Part shown: positions 14,951 to 24,941 of the stretch, one piece after another
How the letters are laid out: every line of letters starts with the position of its first letter
How positions within the stretch are numbered: the first letter of the stretch is position 1
NCBI GenBank assembly: GCA_963922775.1
Contig: CAWUJG010000002.1
Coordinates: 1-64,000, forward strand
Direction: 5' to 3'
Origin: JAHDDH01 sp963922775
GTDB taxonomy: Bacteria > Bacteroidota > Bacteroidia > Cytophagales > Amoebophilaceae
DNA: 64,000 nucleotides
Notes under the pieces: generated by a model
The model's database searches: none
What the model was told of the DNA's origin: nothing
What the model saw: only the letters and a program-made list of their open reading frames with translations
Program-made: the position numbers and the translations under genes

Positions 14951-17719
14951 ATGCAACCAAACTATTTCCAACAAATAGAAAAAAAATGGCAAAAATATTG
15001 GAAAACAAATGAAACATTTGCTTGCTATGAAGATTCTGACAAAGAAAAATTTTATGTATTAGACATGTTTCCATATCCTTCTGGTGAAGGGCTACATGTA
15101 GGTCATCCCGTAGGGTATATTGCTTCTGATATTATAGCACGTTACAAACGACACAAACAATATAATGTATTACATCCTATTGGATTTGATGCTTTTGGTC
15201 TTCCAGCAGAACAGTATGCTATACAAACTGGTCAGCACCCATCCATTACCACAGAAAAAAATATAGCTAAATATATAATACAACTCCAAAATTTAGGTTT
15301 TTCTTTTGACTGGAATAGAACTATTTCTACTGCAGATCCTGATTTCTATACTTGGACACAATGGATATTTATCCAGCTTTATAACTGCTGGTTTGACCCT
15401 GATGATATGGCAGCTAAACCACTATATACTTTGCTCAAAGATTTTAAAAATAGTGGTAATCTTTTTCTTGATCATGATGTAGATGTACCTATATTTACAG
15501 CTACTCAATGGTGTAGTATGGAACCTTATGAGCAAGAAAATATTTTGAATAAATATCGAATGGCTTATTTAGAAGATGTTAAGGTAAACTGGTGTCCTGC
15601 CCTTGGTACTGTGCTTTCTAATGATGAAGTAAAAGATGGGTATTCAAAACGGGGAGATCATCCGGTAATACAAAAAAAAATGAGACAATGGTGTTTACGT
15701 CTTTCCAGCTTTGCTGAACGTTTAATTATGGGTTTAGATGAATTAGAATGGCCAGGGTATATAAAAGAAATTCAAAAAAACTGGATAGGAAAAACTGTGG
15801 GGGCAACATTCGATTTTTTATTGCCCAGTCATCCTGAAAAAAAAATTTCTGCCTTTAGCACACACCCAGAATACTGTTTTGGTATTACCTTTTTGGCCAT
15901 GTCCCCAGAACATCCGTTGTGTAGCTCTATAGCTACTCCAGAACAACAGGAAAAAGTAGAGCGTTATATACAAGCATGCCAATATAAATCTGATAGGGAA
16001 CGATTACAAAATGTAGACGATATTTCTGGTGTATTTACAGGTACTTATGGTATACATCCCTTGACGAATGAAGAGATTCCTATCTATATTGCAGACTATA
16101 TTTCTGGTCATTTTGCTACAGGCATAATTATGGGAATACCTGCTCATGATCCCAAACACTACCGTTTTGCTCAACTTATGGACCTGCCCATTGTGCGTAC
16201 AATGTATTATAACAGTGAACCTTTACCACACACAAGTAGCTATGGAAAAATGGTAAACTCAAAATTCATGAATGGCATGTCCCACTATCATGCACGCATA
16301 TGTATATCCCGTTATCTGCGCAATAAAGAATGGGGAAGAATGAGGATATACTATAAATTGCGTGATCCTGTCTTTAGTAGACAAAGATATTGGGGAGAAC
16401 CTATCCCAATATATTATAAAGATAATGTACCTTACAGTCTACCGGTTGAAGAGTTACCATTAAAGCTTCCTTCAATAGAAAAATTTTTACCTACCTCCTC
16501 TGGAAAACCTCCTTTGGCCAGAGCAAAAGATTGGACTTTTAAAGGACATCCTTTAGAATACCATACCATGCCCGGGTGGGCAGGTTCTAGTTGGTATTTT
16601 ATCCGCTATATGGATCCTAAAAATAAAGAAGATTGTATATCAAGAGAAATAAAAAAATACTGGGAAAATGTAGATCTATATGTAGGTGGAGCTGAACACG
16701 CTACAGGGCATCTTTTATATGCTCGATTTATCCATCAGTTTTTGTACGATTTAGGATATGTTACTGCAAAAGAGCCCTTTCAAAAATACCTCAATCAAGG
16801 CATGATACAGGGAAAATCGTATTTTGTATACCGGATAAAAAATACCAATAAGTTTGTGAGTTATAATTTGAAAGATAAGTATAACACCACTGCTCTTTAT
16901 GTACATAACCGTCTGGTAAATAATAATATTTTAGATTTAGAAGGTTTTAAACAATGGCAACCACAATATAAAGACGCTTTATTTATTCTGGAAGATGAAA
17001 AATATATTTGTGGCAATGAAATAGAAAAGATGTCTAAGTCAAAATACAATGTTGTTAATCCTGATGATATTATAACTCAATATAGTGCCGATACTTTACG
17101 TGTATATACTATGTTTTTAGGCCCTATAGAACAATCTAAGCCTTGGGATACACATGGTATAGAAGGAAGCTATCGTTTTTTGGTAAAATTTTGGAAACTA
17201 TTTCACAGTGAAAAAAACCAATACAAAGTAACTGATAATAACCCATCTCTTGAAGAGAAAAAAATTTTACACTATACTATAAAAAAAGTAGAGCAAGATA
17301 TTAATAAATATCAGTTTAACACTGCTATTAGTACTATGATGATTGCTGTAAATCAGTTTACAAAAATGCAGTGTAATAAAAAGGCTGTATTACAACCTTT
17401 AGTTATACTACTTTCTCCTTTTGCTCCTCATTTAGCAGAGGAATTGTGGCAAAAATTAGGCCATGATGCTACCATAGCCTATGCCTCTTTTCCCCACTGG
17501 GATACTAAATACACTATAGAAGACTATTATACCTATCCTATTGCTATTGATGGAAAGCTGAGAACAAAGAAAAAAATATCGCTTATGTTGCAAAAACCAG
17601 AGGTAACAAAAATTGTTCTAGAAAATGAAGTAGTAAAAAAATGGACTAAAAGAAAAAAAATAGTAAAAATAATTTATGTGCCTGAAAAAATGATTAACAT
17701 TGTAACTGAATCTGCATAA
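14951..17719 (+). CDS. leuS: Leucyl-tRNA synthetase
   Basis: The 922-residue class I synthetase charges tRNA-Leu. It carries the HIGH-type motif HVGH (residues 49-52) within MFPYPSGEGLHVGH, the KMSKS motif at residues 693-697, and an editing (CP1) domain with the conserved GTYGIHPLTNEEIPIYIADYI and GIIMGIPAHDPKHY blocks. The length matches Bacteroidota LeuRS, which have extra insertions. A 250-base spacer separates it from murE; glmM follows after 10 bases. Confidence 0.97.
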   Translation: MQPNYFQQIEKKWQKYWKTNETFACYEDSDKEKFYVLDMFPYPSGEGLHVGHPVGYIASDIIARYKRHKQYNVLHPIGFDAFGLPAEQYAIQTGQHPSITTEKNIAKYIIQLQNLGFSFDWNRTISTADPDFYTWTQWIFIQLYNCWFDPDDMAAKPLYTLLKDFKNSGNLFLDHDVDVPIFTATQWCSMEPYEQENILNKYRMAYLEDVKVNWCPALGTVLSNDEVKDGYSKRGDHPVIQKKMRQWCLRLSSFAERLIMGLDELEWPGYIKEIQKNWIGKTVGATFDFLLPSHPEKKISAFSTHPEYCFGITFLAMSPEHPLCSSIATPEQQEKVERYIQACQYKSDRERLQNVDDISGVFTGTYGIHPLTNEEIPIYIADYISGHFATGIIMGIPAHDPKHYRFAQLMDLPIVRTMYYNSEPLPHTSSYGKMVNSKFMNGMSHYHARICISRYLRNKEWGRMRIYYKLRDPVFSRQRYWGEPIPIYYKDNVPYSLPVEELPLKLPSIEKFLPTSSGKPPLARAKDWTFKGHPLEYHTMPGWAGSSWYFIRYMDPKNKEDCISREIKKYWENVDLYVGGAEHATGHLLYARFIHQFLYDLGYVTAKEPFQKYLNQGMIQGKSYFVYRIKNTNKFVSYNLKDKYNTTALYVHNRLVNNNILDLEGFKQWQPQYKDALFILEDEKYICGNEIEKMSKSKYNVVNPDDIITQYSADTLRVYTMFLGPIEQSKPWDTHGIEGSYRFLVKFWKLFHSEKNQYKVTDNNPSLEEKKILHYTIKKVEQDINKYQFNTAISTMMIAVNQFTKMQCNKKAVLQPLVILLSPFAPHLAEELWQKLGHDATIAYASFPHWDTKYTIEDYYTYPIAIDGKLRTKKKISLMLQKPEVTKIVLENEVVKKWTKRKKIVKIIYVPEKMINIVTESA

Positions 17720-17729
17720 AATATTATAG

Positions 17730-19127
17730 ATGAATTTGATAAAATCAATATCTGGCATACGGGGTATTGTAGGAGAAGTACAGGGAGAGGGTTTTACTCC
17801 TTGGGATATTATATCTTCTACTGTGGCTTTTGGCCAATGGCTAAAGAAAAAATATAACACCCATATTTATTGTATTATTGGCCGTGATGGTAGGGCTTCA
17901 GGTAGTATAATAAGTAAAACTGTAGGGTCTACTTTACAAAGTATGGGTATTCATACAGTAGATATAGGATGTAATACTACTCCATCTTTGGCCAACTATA
18001 TTCCCAAAATTGGTGCTCAAGGAGGTATTATGATTACAGCCAGTCATAATCCTATAGAATGGAATGGACTAAAACTATTCAATGCTTTAGGAGAGAGTTT
18101 AAGCCGAGTACAAGCAGAAGAGGTATATCAAGAAGAAAGATATAGTTTACAGGCTCGTTTTGAGCCACATAATCAGTTAGGAAAGTATATAAGACATCAG
18201 TCAGAAAAGGTTATACAATACCATATTAACAAGATCAAAGCATTATCTTTAGTACAAGTAGAAGCAATTAAAAAACATAATTTTTCTATAGCTATAGATA
18301 CCATTAATTCTTCTGGAAGCATTGCTATTCCTCTACTCTTATATAGTCTAGGTGTGAAAAATATACAACATATTAATAATACTTGTGATGGGCAGTTTGC
18401 TCATAATCCTGAGCCCTTAATACCTCACCTTGGTAGTCTTATCAATATAATGCAAACAGGAAAGTATGATATTGGCTTTGTTGTAGATCCTGATGTAGAT
18501 CGTTTAGTCATGATTACTGAAAATGGTTATCCCTTTGGAGAAGAATATACTTTAGTGGCTATAGCAGATTATATTTTACAGCATTCTCCTTATGGATGTT
18601 GTACAGTATCCAATATTTCTTCTACAAAATCATTACAAAAATTGTCTAATCAATATAAATCAAAACATTTTTCTTCTCCTATTGGAGAATCACATGTAAT
18701 AGAAAAAATGAAAGAACGAGGTGCTATTATTGGAGGAGAAGGTAATGGGGGTATTATATATCCAAAACTGCATTATAGTCGTGATGCTTTGGTGGGTATA
18801 GCCCTTATACTTTCGTATCTTGCCACAAGTAAAAAGAAGATTTCAGCAATAAAACAAGCTTTACCACAATATTATATGATTAAACTAGCTATAGAGATTA
18901 CAGCAACACAAAGTGTGGAAAAAATATTTGAAAAGCTACAATCAAAATACCAACAATATCCTATAGAAAAAACTGATGGCATAAAAATTTTTTTTGAAGA
19001 TGCTTGGATAAACATCAGAAAATCGAATACAGAGTCCAAATTACGTATTATTGTAGAAGCTCCTACAGAAGCTGAAGCTAAAGCAATACTTTCTTCAGTA
19101 AAAGAAAAAATAGGTATTATTATATGA
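17730..19127 (+). CDS. glmM: Phosphoglucosamine mutase (phosphohexomutase family)
   Basis: At 465 residues this alpha-D-phosphohexomutase has the phosphoserine loop TASHNP with Ser105, the metal loop DPDVDRL and the sugar-binding loop GEGNGGIIYP. In Bacteroidota this form is the phosphoglucosamine mutase that makes glucosamine-1-phosphate for UDP-GlcNAc and so for peptidoglycan and outer-membrane glycans; a phosphomannomutase role cannot be excluded from sequence alone. Its stop overlaps the start of the M16 protease by four bases. Confidence 0.88.
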   Translation: MNLIKSISGIRGIVGEVQGEGFTPWDIISSTVAFGQWLKKKYNTHIYCIIGRDGRASGSIISKTVGSTLQSMGIHTVDIGCNTTPSLANYIPKIGAQGGIMITASHNPIEWNGLKLFNALGESLSRVQAEEVYQEERYSLQARFEPHNQLGKYIRHQSEKVIQYHINKIKALSLVQVEAIKKHNFSIAIDTINSSGSIAIPLLLYSLGVKNIQHINNTCDGQFAHNPEPLIPHLGSLINIMQTGKYDIGFVVDPDVDRLVMITENGYPFGEEYTLVAIADYILQHSPYGCCTVSNISSTKSLQKLSNQYKSKHFSSPIGESHVIEKMKERGAIIGGEGNGGIIYPKLHYSRDALVGIALILSYLATSKKKISAIKQALPQYYMIKLAIEITATQSVEKIFEKLQSKYQQYPIEKTDGIKIFFEDAWINIRKSNTESKLRIIVEAPTEAEAKAILSSVKEKIGIII

Positions 19128-20359
19128 TAATTCATTATGATCATTGGACGTTAAACAATGGTTTAAACGTTATATGCCATGTCAATCCATCCAGTACATT
19201 GGCTACAATAAATGTACTGTATCATGTAGGATCATCTCATGAGCCTCAAAATAAAACAGGTTTAGCCCATCTTTGTGAACATTTAATGTTTGGTGCTTCA
19301 CAGCATGTGCTTTGTTATGATAAGGCACTTCAACGTGTAGGGGGAGATAATAATGCTTATACTACAAAAGATGTAACACACTATCACTGTACCTTACCAC
19401 CTAATAATATAGAAACAGGGTTTTGGCTAGAGTCTGACAGAATGCTTGGGTTAAAGCTTACACAGCAAAGTGTTGACATACAGAAAAAAGTAGTAATAGA
19501 AGAGTTTAAAGAATGTTATCTGAATCAGCCTTATGGAGATATATGGCTTCATCTACTTCCTTTAGCATATGGGAATCATCCATACCATTGGCCTACTATT
19601 GGCAAGAGCATTATGGATATTGAAAGCATTACTTTAGAAGATGTAAAGAGTTTTTTTGCGCATCATTATATTCCTCAAAAGGCTACACTAGTAGTAGCAG
19701 GTAATGTACAATGTAGTGAGATTAAAAGGCTAAGCAAAAAATGGTTTGAATCTATTCCAGCAAATAAAAATGTGCAGCAATCTAAATTACATATAGAAGA
19801 TATAGTTATACCTCAAGTTAAAGCAAAATATAAACAGATAAAAGCTAAAGGTGAACCTGGGTTATTTAAAGCATATACTATACCTGGCATAAAAAAAAGA
19901 GTACATATAAGTCTAACATTATATGCAGCTATGTTGAACAATCAGTCTTCTAAATTTTATCAAAAATTAATCAAAGAAAAACAATATTGCAGTAGTTATG
20001 TTGTATATATTTTAGATTATATTCATACAAGTCTATTTGTTATAGAAGTCTATAGTCAAGAAAAAAATAGATTAGAGATTATAGATAATATGATAGCGAA
20101 ATTGCTCTTACAAGAGGCTCCATTAATTGATACTACTATGCTGTCGAGTGTAAAAAATAAGATGGAGATGCAATTATCTTTAGCACATTCAGATATTTTA
20201 TATGTAGCTGATACTTTAGCTATGGGTCATTTTTTAGGAAATATGAATAACATTAATGAACAGGTTCCCTTAATGCAAAGTATACATAAAAAGGAGATCC
20301 AAAATGCTGTGGATACTTATTTAGTAGCGGAGAATTGTACTTCTATTTCTTATCTATAA
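19124..20359 (+). CDS. M16 family zinc metallopeptidase
   Basis: The 411-residue protein carries the inverted zinc motif HLCEH (His49, Glu52, His53) in GLAHLCEHLMFG and the downstream helix VVIEEFKECYLNQPYGD that provides the third ligand, so it is a catalytic pitrilysin/processing-peptidase-type subunit rather than the inactive partner. There is no signal peptide, so it probably acts in the cytoplasm or is exported by another route. Bacteroidota often encode an inactive M16 partner next to it; none is present. It overlaps glmM by four bases. Confidence 0.9.
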   Translation: MIIHYDHWTLNNGLNVICHVNPSSTLATINVLYHVGSSHEPQNKTGLAHLCEHLMFGASQHVLCYDKALQRVGGDNNAYTTKDVTHYHCTLPPNNIETGFWLESDRMLGLKLTQQSVDIQKKVVIEEFKECYLNQPYGDIWLHLLPLAYGNHPYHWPTIGKSIMDIESITLEDVKSFFAHHYIPQKATLVVAGNVQCSEIKRLSKKWFESIPANKNVQQSKLHIEDIVIPQVKAKYKQIKAKGEPGLFKAYTIPGIKKRVHISLTLYAAMLNNQSSKFYQKLIKEKQYCSSYVVYILDYIHTSLFVIEVYSQEKNRLEIIDNMIAKLLLQEAPLIDTTMLSSVKNKMEMQLSLAHSDILYVADTLAMGHFLGNMNNINEQVPLMQSIHKKEIQNAVDTYLVAENCTSISYL

Positions 20360-20507
20360 AAAAGCTGAGGTTAATATTTACTTGCTTTTTATTTATCATA
20401 TATTGATTTTTTGTATAAATATTGTCTTTTTTAGTCAGTAAAAATGTATGTTTCAATGATATATGTAATATTAAATCGGTTTAGTCTTATCCATTAAATA
20501 CTTCGTA

Positions 20508-21548
20508 ATGACTAGATATCCACCTAACAGAAAGGCTGTATTTACCCATGCTGATGGTCTCATGCAAGGGGTTCCTCATGATCATCTATTCAAAAATAGC
20601 TTTAGCTATCCAGATATAGCCCAATATTTTTTTAAAGCAGTGCTAGATCCATCTATACTAGATGAAGTTGACTTGAGCACACTAAAAAAGGAAAACAATA
20701 GCCTTCTCTCTACCTATCAAAATGAAAGACACTGTGACTTGGTTTTGAGTTCTACATTTAGAGGTAAACCACAGAGTATTTATTTTATAATAGAACACCA
20801 ATCAACCCCAGATGTTACTATGAGAAATAGGATGCTAGAATATAAAACACTGTTCTTAAATAATTGGAAAAAAGACTCTCAAAATAGAGGAAGAAAATAG
20901 CCCTTAGTAATGTTTTTTTGTCTTTACCATGGTAAAACTTTATATCCCTATAGTACAGATTATTATGAACAGTTTTTACATCCAGATTTATCTCAAACTG
21001 AACACTTAAACATGCATTTGATAGATCTAAATACATTTTCTTCTAAAAAATACTTGTCCTATGGACCCTTAAGTCTTATATTATATTTATTAAATTGTAG
21101 TGGTGGAAGTAAAAACTATTTATCGGCAATAAAATCAGCCAAAAAACTAGGCATGGTAAAATCCTTAGAAAAAGTACCTATTTCTCATGATTTTATATCT
21201 CTAATAAACATATATTTGTATATTGTAGTTCGAGAAGAGAATATAGATGAAATACTAAAAGAGTTCAAAGTAACTCCTAAAATACACAAGCAATTTATGG
21301 AATATATTCAACAGGTAAGATCCAAATGGATGGAAAGAGGTAGGGAAGAGGGAAGGGAAGAAGGCCTATTCCTTGGAATGGAAAAGGGTAAAAAAGAAGG
21401 TCCATTCCTTGGAATGGAAAAGGGTAAAAAAGAAGAGAAATTAGCAATAGCCCAAGCACTTTTCAAACAAGGTATAGATATAAAAATTATAGAAAGTGTC
21501 ACAGGTTTATCACGGAAAGATATTCTAGACTTGAGAGCACAGTGTTAA
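20508..21548 (+). pseudogene. Rpn-family recombination-promoting nuclease/transposase broken by one in-frame TAG
   Basis: Reading 20508-21548 as one frame gives a 346-codon protein of the Rpn (PD-(D/E)XK, Transposase_31) type: PHDHLFKNSFSYPDIAQYF, DLSTLKKENNSLLS, the nuclease core DLVLSSTFRG...YFIIEHQST, then PLVMFFCLYHGK. The only interruption is TAG at 20898-20900, exactly where the family has Leu in K-L-P-L-V; one base change from TTG explains it. The two halves stay in the same frame. The C-terminus has Gly-Glu-Lys-rich repeats and a final helix-turn-helix-like segment (IKIIESVTGLSRKDIL). This is a very recent inactivation. Confidence 0.85.
21364..21435 (+). repeat. 36-bp tandem duplication in the transposase tail
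   Basis: Two 36-bp units, each containing ATTCCTTGGAATGG and AAAAGGGTAAAAAAGAAG, encode FLGMEKGKKEG twice. The GREEGREEG sequence just before is a shorter repeat of the same character. Such tails are typical of Rpn-family proteins and vary in length. Confidence 0.8.
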
Positions 21549-21641
21549 AATATTTAAATTTTTTTGTATTGTGGGGGTATTATGTGTTTAAAAATAACTA
21601 GATAATTAGCTGTTAGCTGTATTGGATACTTTTTTTAATTT

Positions 21642-22565
21642 ATGTCTTGTTTAGATATTGCTCACTTATTAAGTATACAATCTCTTTCTCTAGCTGATAT
21701 ACATAAAATTTTTGACCTTACTACAAAAATTCGTCAAGAGCCTTGTAATACTTTACTTCAAAAACTACAACATATTACTATTGCTAATATTTTTTTTGAA
21801 AATTCCACACGAACAAAACTGGCCTTTGAAGTAGCAGAGAAAAATTTAGGTATGAAAATACTTAATTTTGCTGCACAGAGTAGTTCCCTAAAAAAGGGCG
21901 AAACATTATTAGATACAGTAAAAAATATTGTAGCTATGCAAGTACAAATGGTGGTGCTAAGGCATGCTGATCCTGGTGCAGCATATTTGTTATCACAACA
22001 TGTAGATGCACATATTATTAATGCTGGAGATGGTACGCATGAACATCCTACACAAGCATTACAAGATGCTTACACTATGCATAGTTATTTGGGCAATTTG
22101 TATTATAAACATATTGCTATACTTGGAGATATTGTGCATTCACGTGTAGCATTATCTAACATTTTTTTATTGCAAAAACTAGGGGCTAAAGTAATGGTTT
22201 GTAGCCCTAATACTCTTCTTCCTTCACATATTCATCATTTAGGTGTAAAGGTAGCTGCTAACATACAAGAAGCAGTAGACTGGTGCGATGTGGCTTATGT
22301 ATTGCGTATACAGAAAGAAAGACAAAAAGAAAAAGATAGCGCTCTGCCGTCGTTAAGAGAATATCAACTTTATTTTGGTCTTAATAAGGCTTTGGTCAAG
22401 TCTCGTAAAAAAAAAATATGGATAATGCATCCTGGTCCTATTAATCCTAATGTAGAAATTACAGACTATGTAGTAGAAAATAGTCCTGCCATTTTAACCC
22501 AAGTACGTCACGGTGTTGCCATAAGAATGGCTGTATTATATTTATTGGCTACTTCTTCTTTATAG
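21642..22565 (+). CDS. pyrB: Aspartate carbamoyltransferase catalytic subunit
   Basis: The 307-residue protein condenses carbamoyl phosphate and aspartate, the first committed step of pyrimidine synthesis. The carbamoyl-phosphate loop FENSTRTK (Ser55-Thr-Arg-Thr58), HPTQAL (135-140) and the aspartate-binding MHPGPINP region are intact. No other pyr gene is near, neither regulatory subunit nor pyrR. In Bacteroidota with a full pathway these are scattered, so the gene may still function, but in a reduced genome it may be a leftover or a bypass enzyme. An 11-bp hairpin follows it. Confidence 0.94.
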   Translation: MSCLDIAHLLSIQSLSLADIHKIFDLTTKIRQEPCNTLLQKLQHITIANIFFENSTRTKLAFEVAEKNLGMKILNFAAQSSSLKKGETLLDTVKNIVAMQVQMVVLRHADPGAAYLLSQHVDAHIINAGDGTHEHPTQALQDAYTMHSYLGNLYYKHIAILGDIVHSRVALSNIFLLQKLGAKVMVCSPNTLLPSHIHHLGVKVAANIQEAVDWCDVAYVLRIQKERQKEKDSALPSLREYQLYFGLNKALVKSRKKKIWIMHPGPINPNVEITDYVVENSPAILTQVRHGVAIRMAVLYLLATSSL

Positions 22566-22573
22566 AAGAAAAC

Positions 22574-22610
22574 TAAGAGATCAAGAATAAAATATATTTT
22601 TGATCTCTTA
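22574..22610 (+). terminator. Hairpin after pyrB
   Basis: TAAGAGATCAA and TTGATCTCTTA form a perfect 11-bp stem around a 15-base A+T loop, starting 9 bases after the pyrB stop. There is no strong T tract on the plus strand. Its place between pyrB and a convergent relic gene suggests it ends transcription. Confidence 0.45.
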
Positions 22611-22656
22611 CGGTATGTATAAAAGACTTTAGAGAGGAATTTGATAAGATTTAATC

Positions 22657-23387
22657 TTAATTTTTATTTTCTAAATATTTTACTGTTAAGTATACATCAT
22701 TACCATTTGCATCTTTTATTGTTATTTTTTGGTATCTCCTTTGAGATGGTTTATCTGAATCACCTCCCTTCATCACTATAATACCATTCACCGAGTTGAC
22801 TACCACCGTATGCACCTCCTAATGCACCTAACGTCCATAAAATTTATAGTCTTTACCTAAGCATTTTTCAGCTACATAACCACCCGTCTTATAAACCTAG
22901 TACACCTCCTCCTATACCTCCTCCTAAGTTAGCTAGTTTCTTCATCCATTAATGGCTCTTCGGGGGTTTCTTTTGGTTGTTTTTTTTAGCAAGACTTCTT
23001 TCAGTGAACCATTGGCTAGTTTTTTTTCCTTGAGTCCTTACATCCTTTTCTAGATTTTTGAACTGTTTATAATTAAATGATGCATCATATGGTTTCAATT
23101 CCATAATCTTGAAATGGTCAAATTTTTTTTGTCAAAATCAATCTTTTTAGGTAGTTTAAATTCTTTAGAAATATCCTCTGTCTTCAACCATCCACGTAAT
23201 GTATCTTCCTTATCCTCATGTTTGGAAGACTTACTTGAATCATTTGTATTTTTTTTTGATCTATTTTATTTGTTGTTGGAGGATCCATCATTAATTTTAC
23301 ATATTTTTCTTGTGTTTTTATAACTTGATTATAACGTTTACATGCTACAAAGGATACAACGGTAAGGTAAAATATAAATTTTTTCAT
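22657..23387 (-). pseudogene. Decayed glycine-zipper lipoprotein
   Basis: On the minus strand the start is clean: MKKFIFYLTVVSFVACKRY, a lipoprotein signal peptide with the acceptor Cys at residue 16. The frame then breaks within A runs; following it through at least four shifts gives DSSKSSKHEDKEDTLRGWLK, FKIMELKPYDASFNYKQFKN, a Gly zipper (LANLGGGIGGGVLGL and LGALGGAYGGSQLGEWYY) and a last segment ending VYLTVKYLENKN with a stop at 22659-22657. The whole is therefore a former outer-membrane glycine-zipper lipoprotein, now dead. Only the first 67 codons are uninterrupted. Confidence 0.75.
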
Positions 23388-23528
23388 TATTGATTAGTTT
23401 AAATAGTTAAAAATAGTTAAAACACTACTATAAAAAACCTAATAAAAATTTTTTTATGTAATAGGTTTTATCCTTTAATTTTTCTCCAAGATTTTCCACA
23501 CTAAATAAGCATAAAAGAATACCCAATG

Positions 23529-23559
23529 TTGGTATTAAAATTTGTATTTTATACATTTG
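23529..23559 (+). promoter_or_regulatory. Promoter-like site for nusA-infB (TTG-N20-TACATTTG)
   Basis: TTG at 23529-23531, then exactly 20 bases, then TACATTTG at 23552-23559, an exact match to the Bacteroidota minus-7 consensus TAnnTTTG with the usual minus-33 spacing. The nusA start lies 100 bases downstream. Confidence 0.55.
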
Positions 23560-23658
23560 TAAAATGCTTAGCAACTTCCTACTTTTAAGGAAGTAAAATA
23601 TAATTTATACTAAACACATAACTGAAATTTTTAAATACATCTAAATTATCTATCTCTA

Positions 23659-24888
23659 ATGAACAAAGAATCTTTAAAAGAGCTCTTCGCAACATTTACG
23701 CAAGCATACCATATTGATAATCCTACCTTCATAAAAATATTAGAAGATGTATTTAAAACAATGATATTAAAAAAATATGGTAGCAATGATAAATTTGATA
23801 TTATAATTAATATTGAAAAAGGTGACTTGCAAATATGGCAATTCAAAACTATAGTAAAAGATGAAGAACCTCAGACTCCACATACCATATCATTATCTGA
23901 AGCACAAAAGGTAGAAAAAGATTTTGAAATAGGCGAAGAAATGGCACAAGAAATTCAAATTTCTTCTTTTGGTCGTGCTACAATCAATTTTGCGAAACAA
24001 CTTATTGTAAAGAAAATAAATCATTTTAAGATAACTCGGAGCTATCAAAAATATAGTCTGCTGGTAGGAAAAATTATTACAGGAGAAGTTCTACAGGTTT
24101 TACGCAATGAAATTATTGTTGTAGATAATGAAAAACAAGAATTAATCTTGCCTAAAACAGAACAAATAGAAAAAGATCGATACAAAAAAGGACAAGAAAT
24201 AAAAGCAGTAGTAAAACGTGTGGAATTTAAAAATAATCATCTCTACATCATTATTTCTCGTACTTCACCAGAGTTTCTAGTACAACTTTTCGAGCAAGAA
24301 ATTCCAGAAATATCTGATGGTATTATTCAAATAAAAAAAGCAGTAAGACAACCAGGGCAAAGAGCTAAAATTGTAGTATCATCTTTTGATGATCTTATTG
24401 ATCCTGTGGGAGCCTGTATAGGTATGAAAGGGTCACGTATACATAATATAGTAAGAGAACTTCGTAATGAAAGTATAGATGTAATTCATGATACAGACAA
24501 TGCTGAGTTGTTTTTAGCACGTACACTTAGTCCTGCAAAAATTAGCAAAATGCAGTATCTAGAAAATGATAGAATAGCTGTATACCTACTTCCTGATCAA
24601 GTATCTCTTGCTGTAGGTAAAAATGGACAAAATATTAGGCTAGCTAGCGACTTAATAGGTAAGGCCATAGATGTATATAAAGAACTTAATGATAATGAAC
24701 AAGATATTCATATAGATGACTTTGCGCATGAAATAGATGAATGGATTATAGAAGAGCTTAAAAAAGTAGGGTTTTGTACAGCAAAAAGTATCTTGAACAC
24801 AACAAAAGAAAAATTAGAACAAAAATTAGATTTAGAAAAACAAACTATAAAAGATATATATCAAATTCTAAGCCAAGAGTTTGTTTAA
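23659..24888 (+). CDS. nusA: Transcription termination/antitermination factor NusA
   Basis: The 409-residue protein has the N-terminal RNA-polymerase-binding domain (residues 1-125), an S1 domain (GKIITGEVLQVLRNEIIV..., about 135-200) and two KH domains, with the KH block DLIDPVGACIGMKGSRIHNIVREL near 250 and SLAVGKNGQNIRLASDLIG near 320. It binds RNA polymerase and paces elongation, pausing and termination. A short C-terminal tail replaces the acidic repeats of the E. coli protein. rimP, the usual upstream partner, is missing; a dead lipoprotein gene sits there instead. infB follows, as is usual. Confidence 0.96.
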   Translation: MNKESLKELFATFTQAYHIDNPTFIKILEDVFKTMILKKYGSNDKFDIIINIEKGDLQIWQFKTIVKDEEPQTPHTISLSEAQKVEKDFEIGEEMAQEIQISSFGRATINFAKQLIVKKINHFKITRSYQKYSLLVGKIITGEVLQVLRNEIIVVDNEKQELILPKTEQIEKDRYKKGQEIKAVVKRVEFKNNHLYIIISRTSPEFLVQLFEQEIPEISDGIIQIKKAVRQPGQRAKIVVSSFDDLIDPVGACIGMKGSRIHNIVRELRNESIDVIHDTDNAELFLARTLSPAKISKMQYLENDRIAVYLLPDQVSLAVGKNGQNIRLASDLIGKAIDVYKELNDNEQDIHIDDFAHEIDEWIIEELKKVGFCTAKSILNTTKEKLEQKLDLEKQTIKDIYQILSQEFV

Positions 24889-24941
24889 AAGCATATATCT
24901 TTTGCATAAAATATTCTTCAAAAATACATTTAAATATATAT

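Noticed and set aside
24774..24941. Upstream extension of the infB frame by 56 codons
   Set aside because: It overlaps the end of nusA in another frame and has no family similarity; MAEKTHKSMRLGQVARQLNVG at 24942 is the standard IF-2 start.
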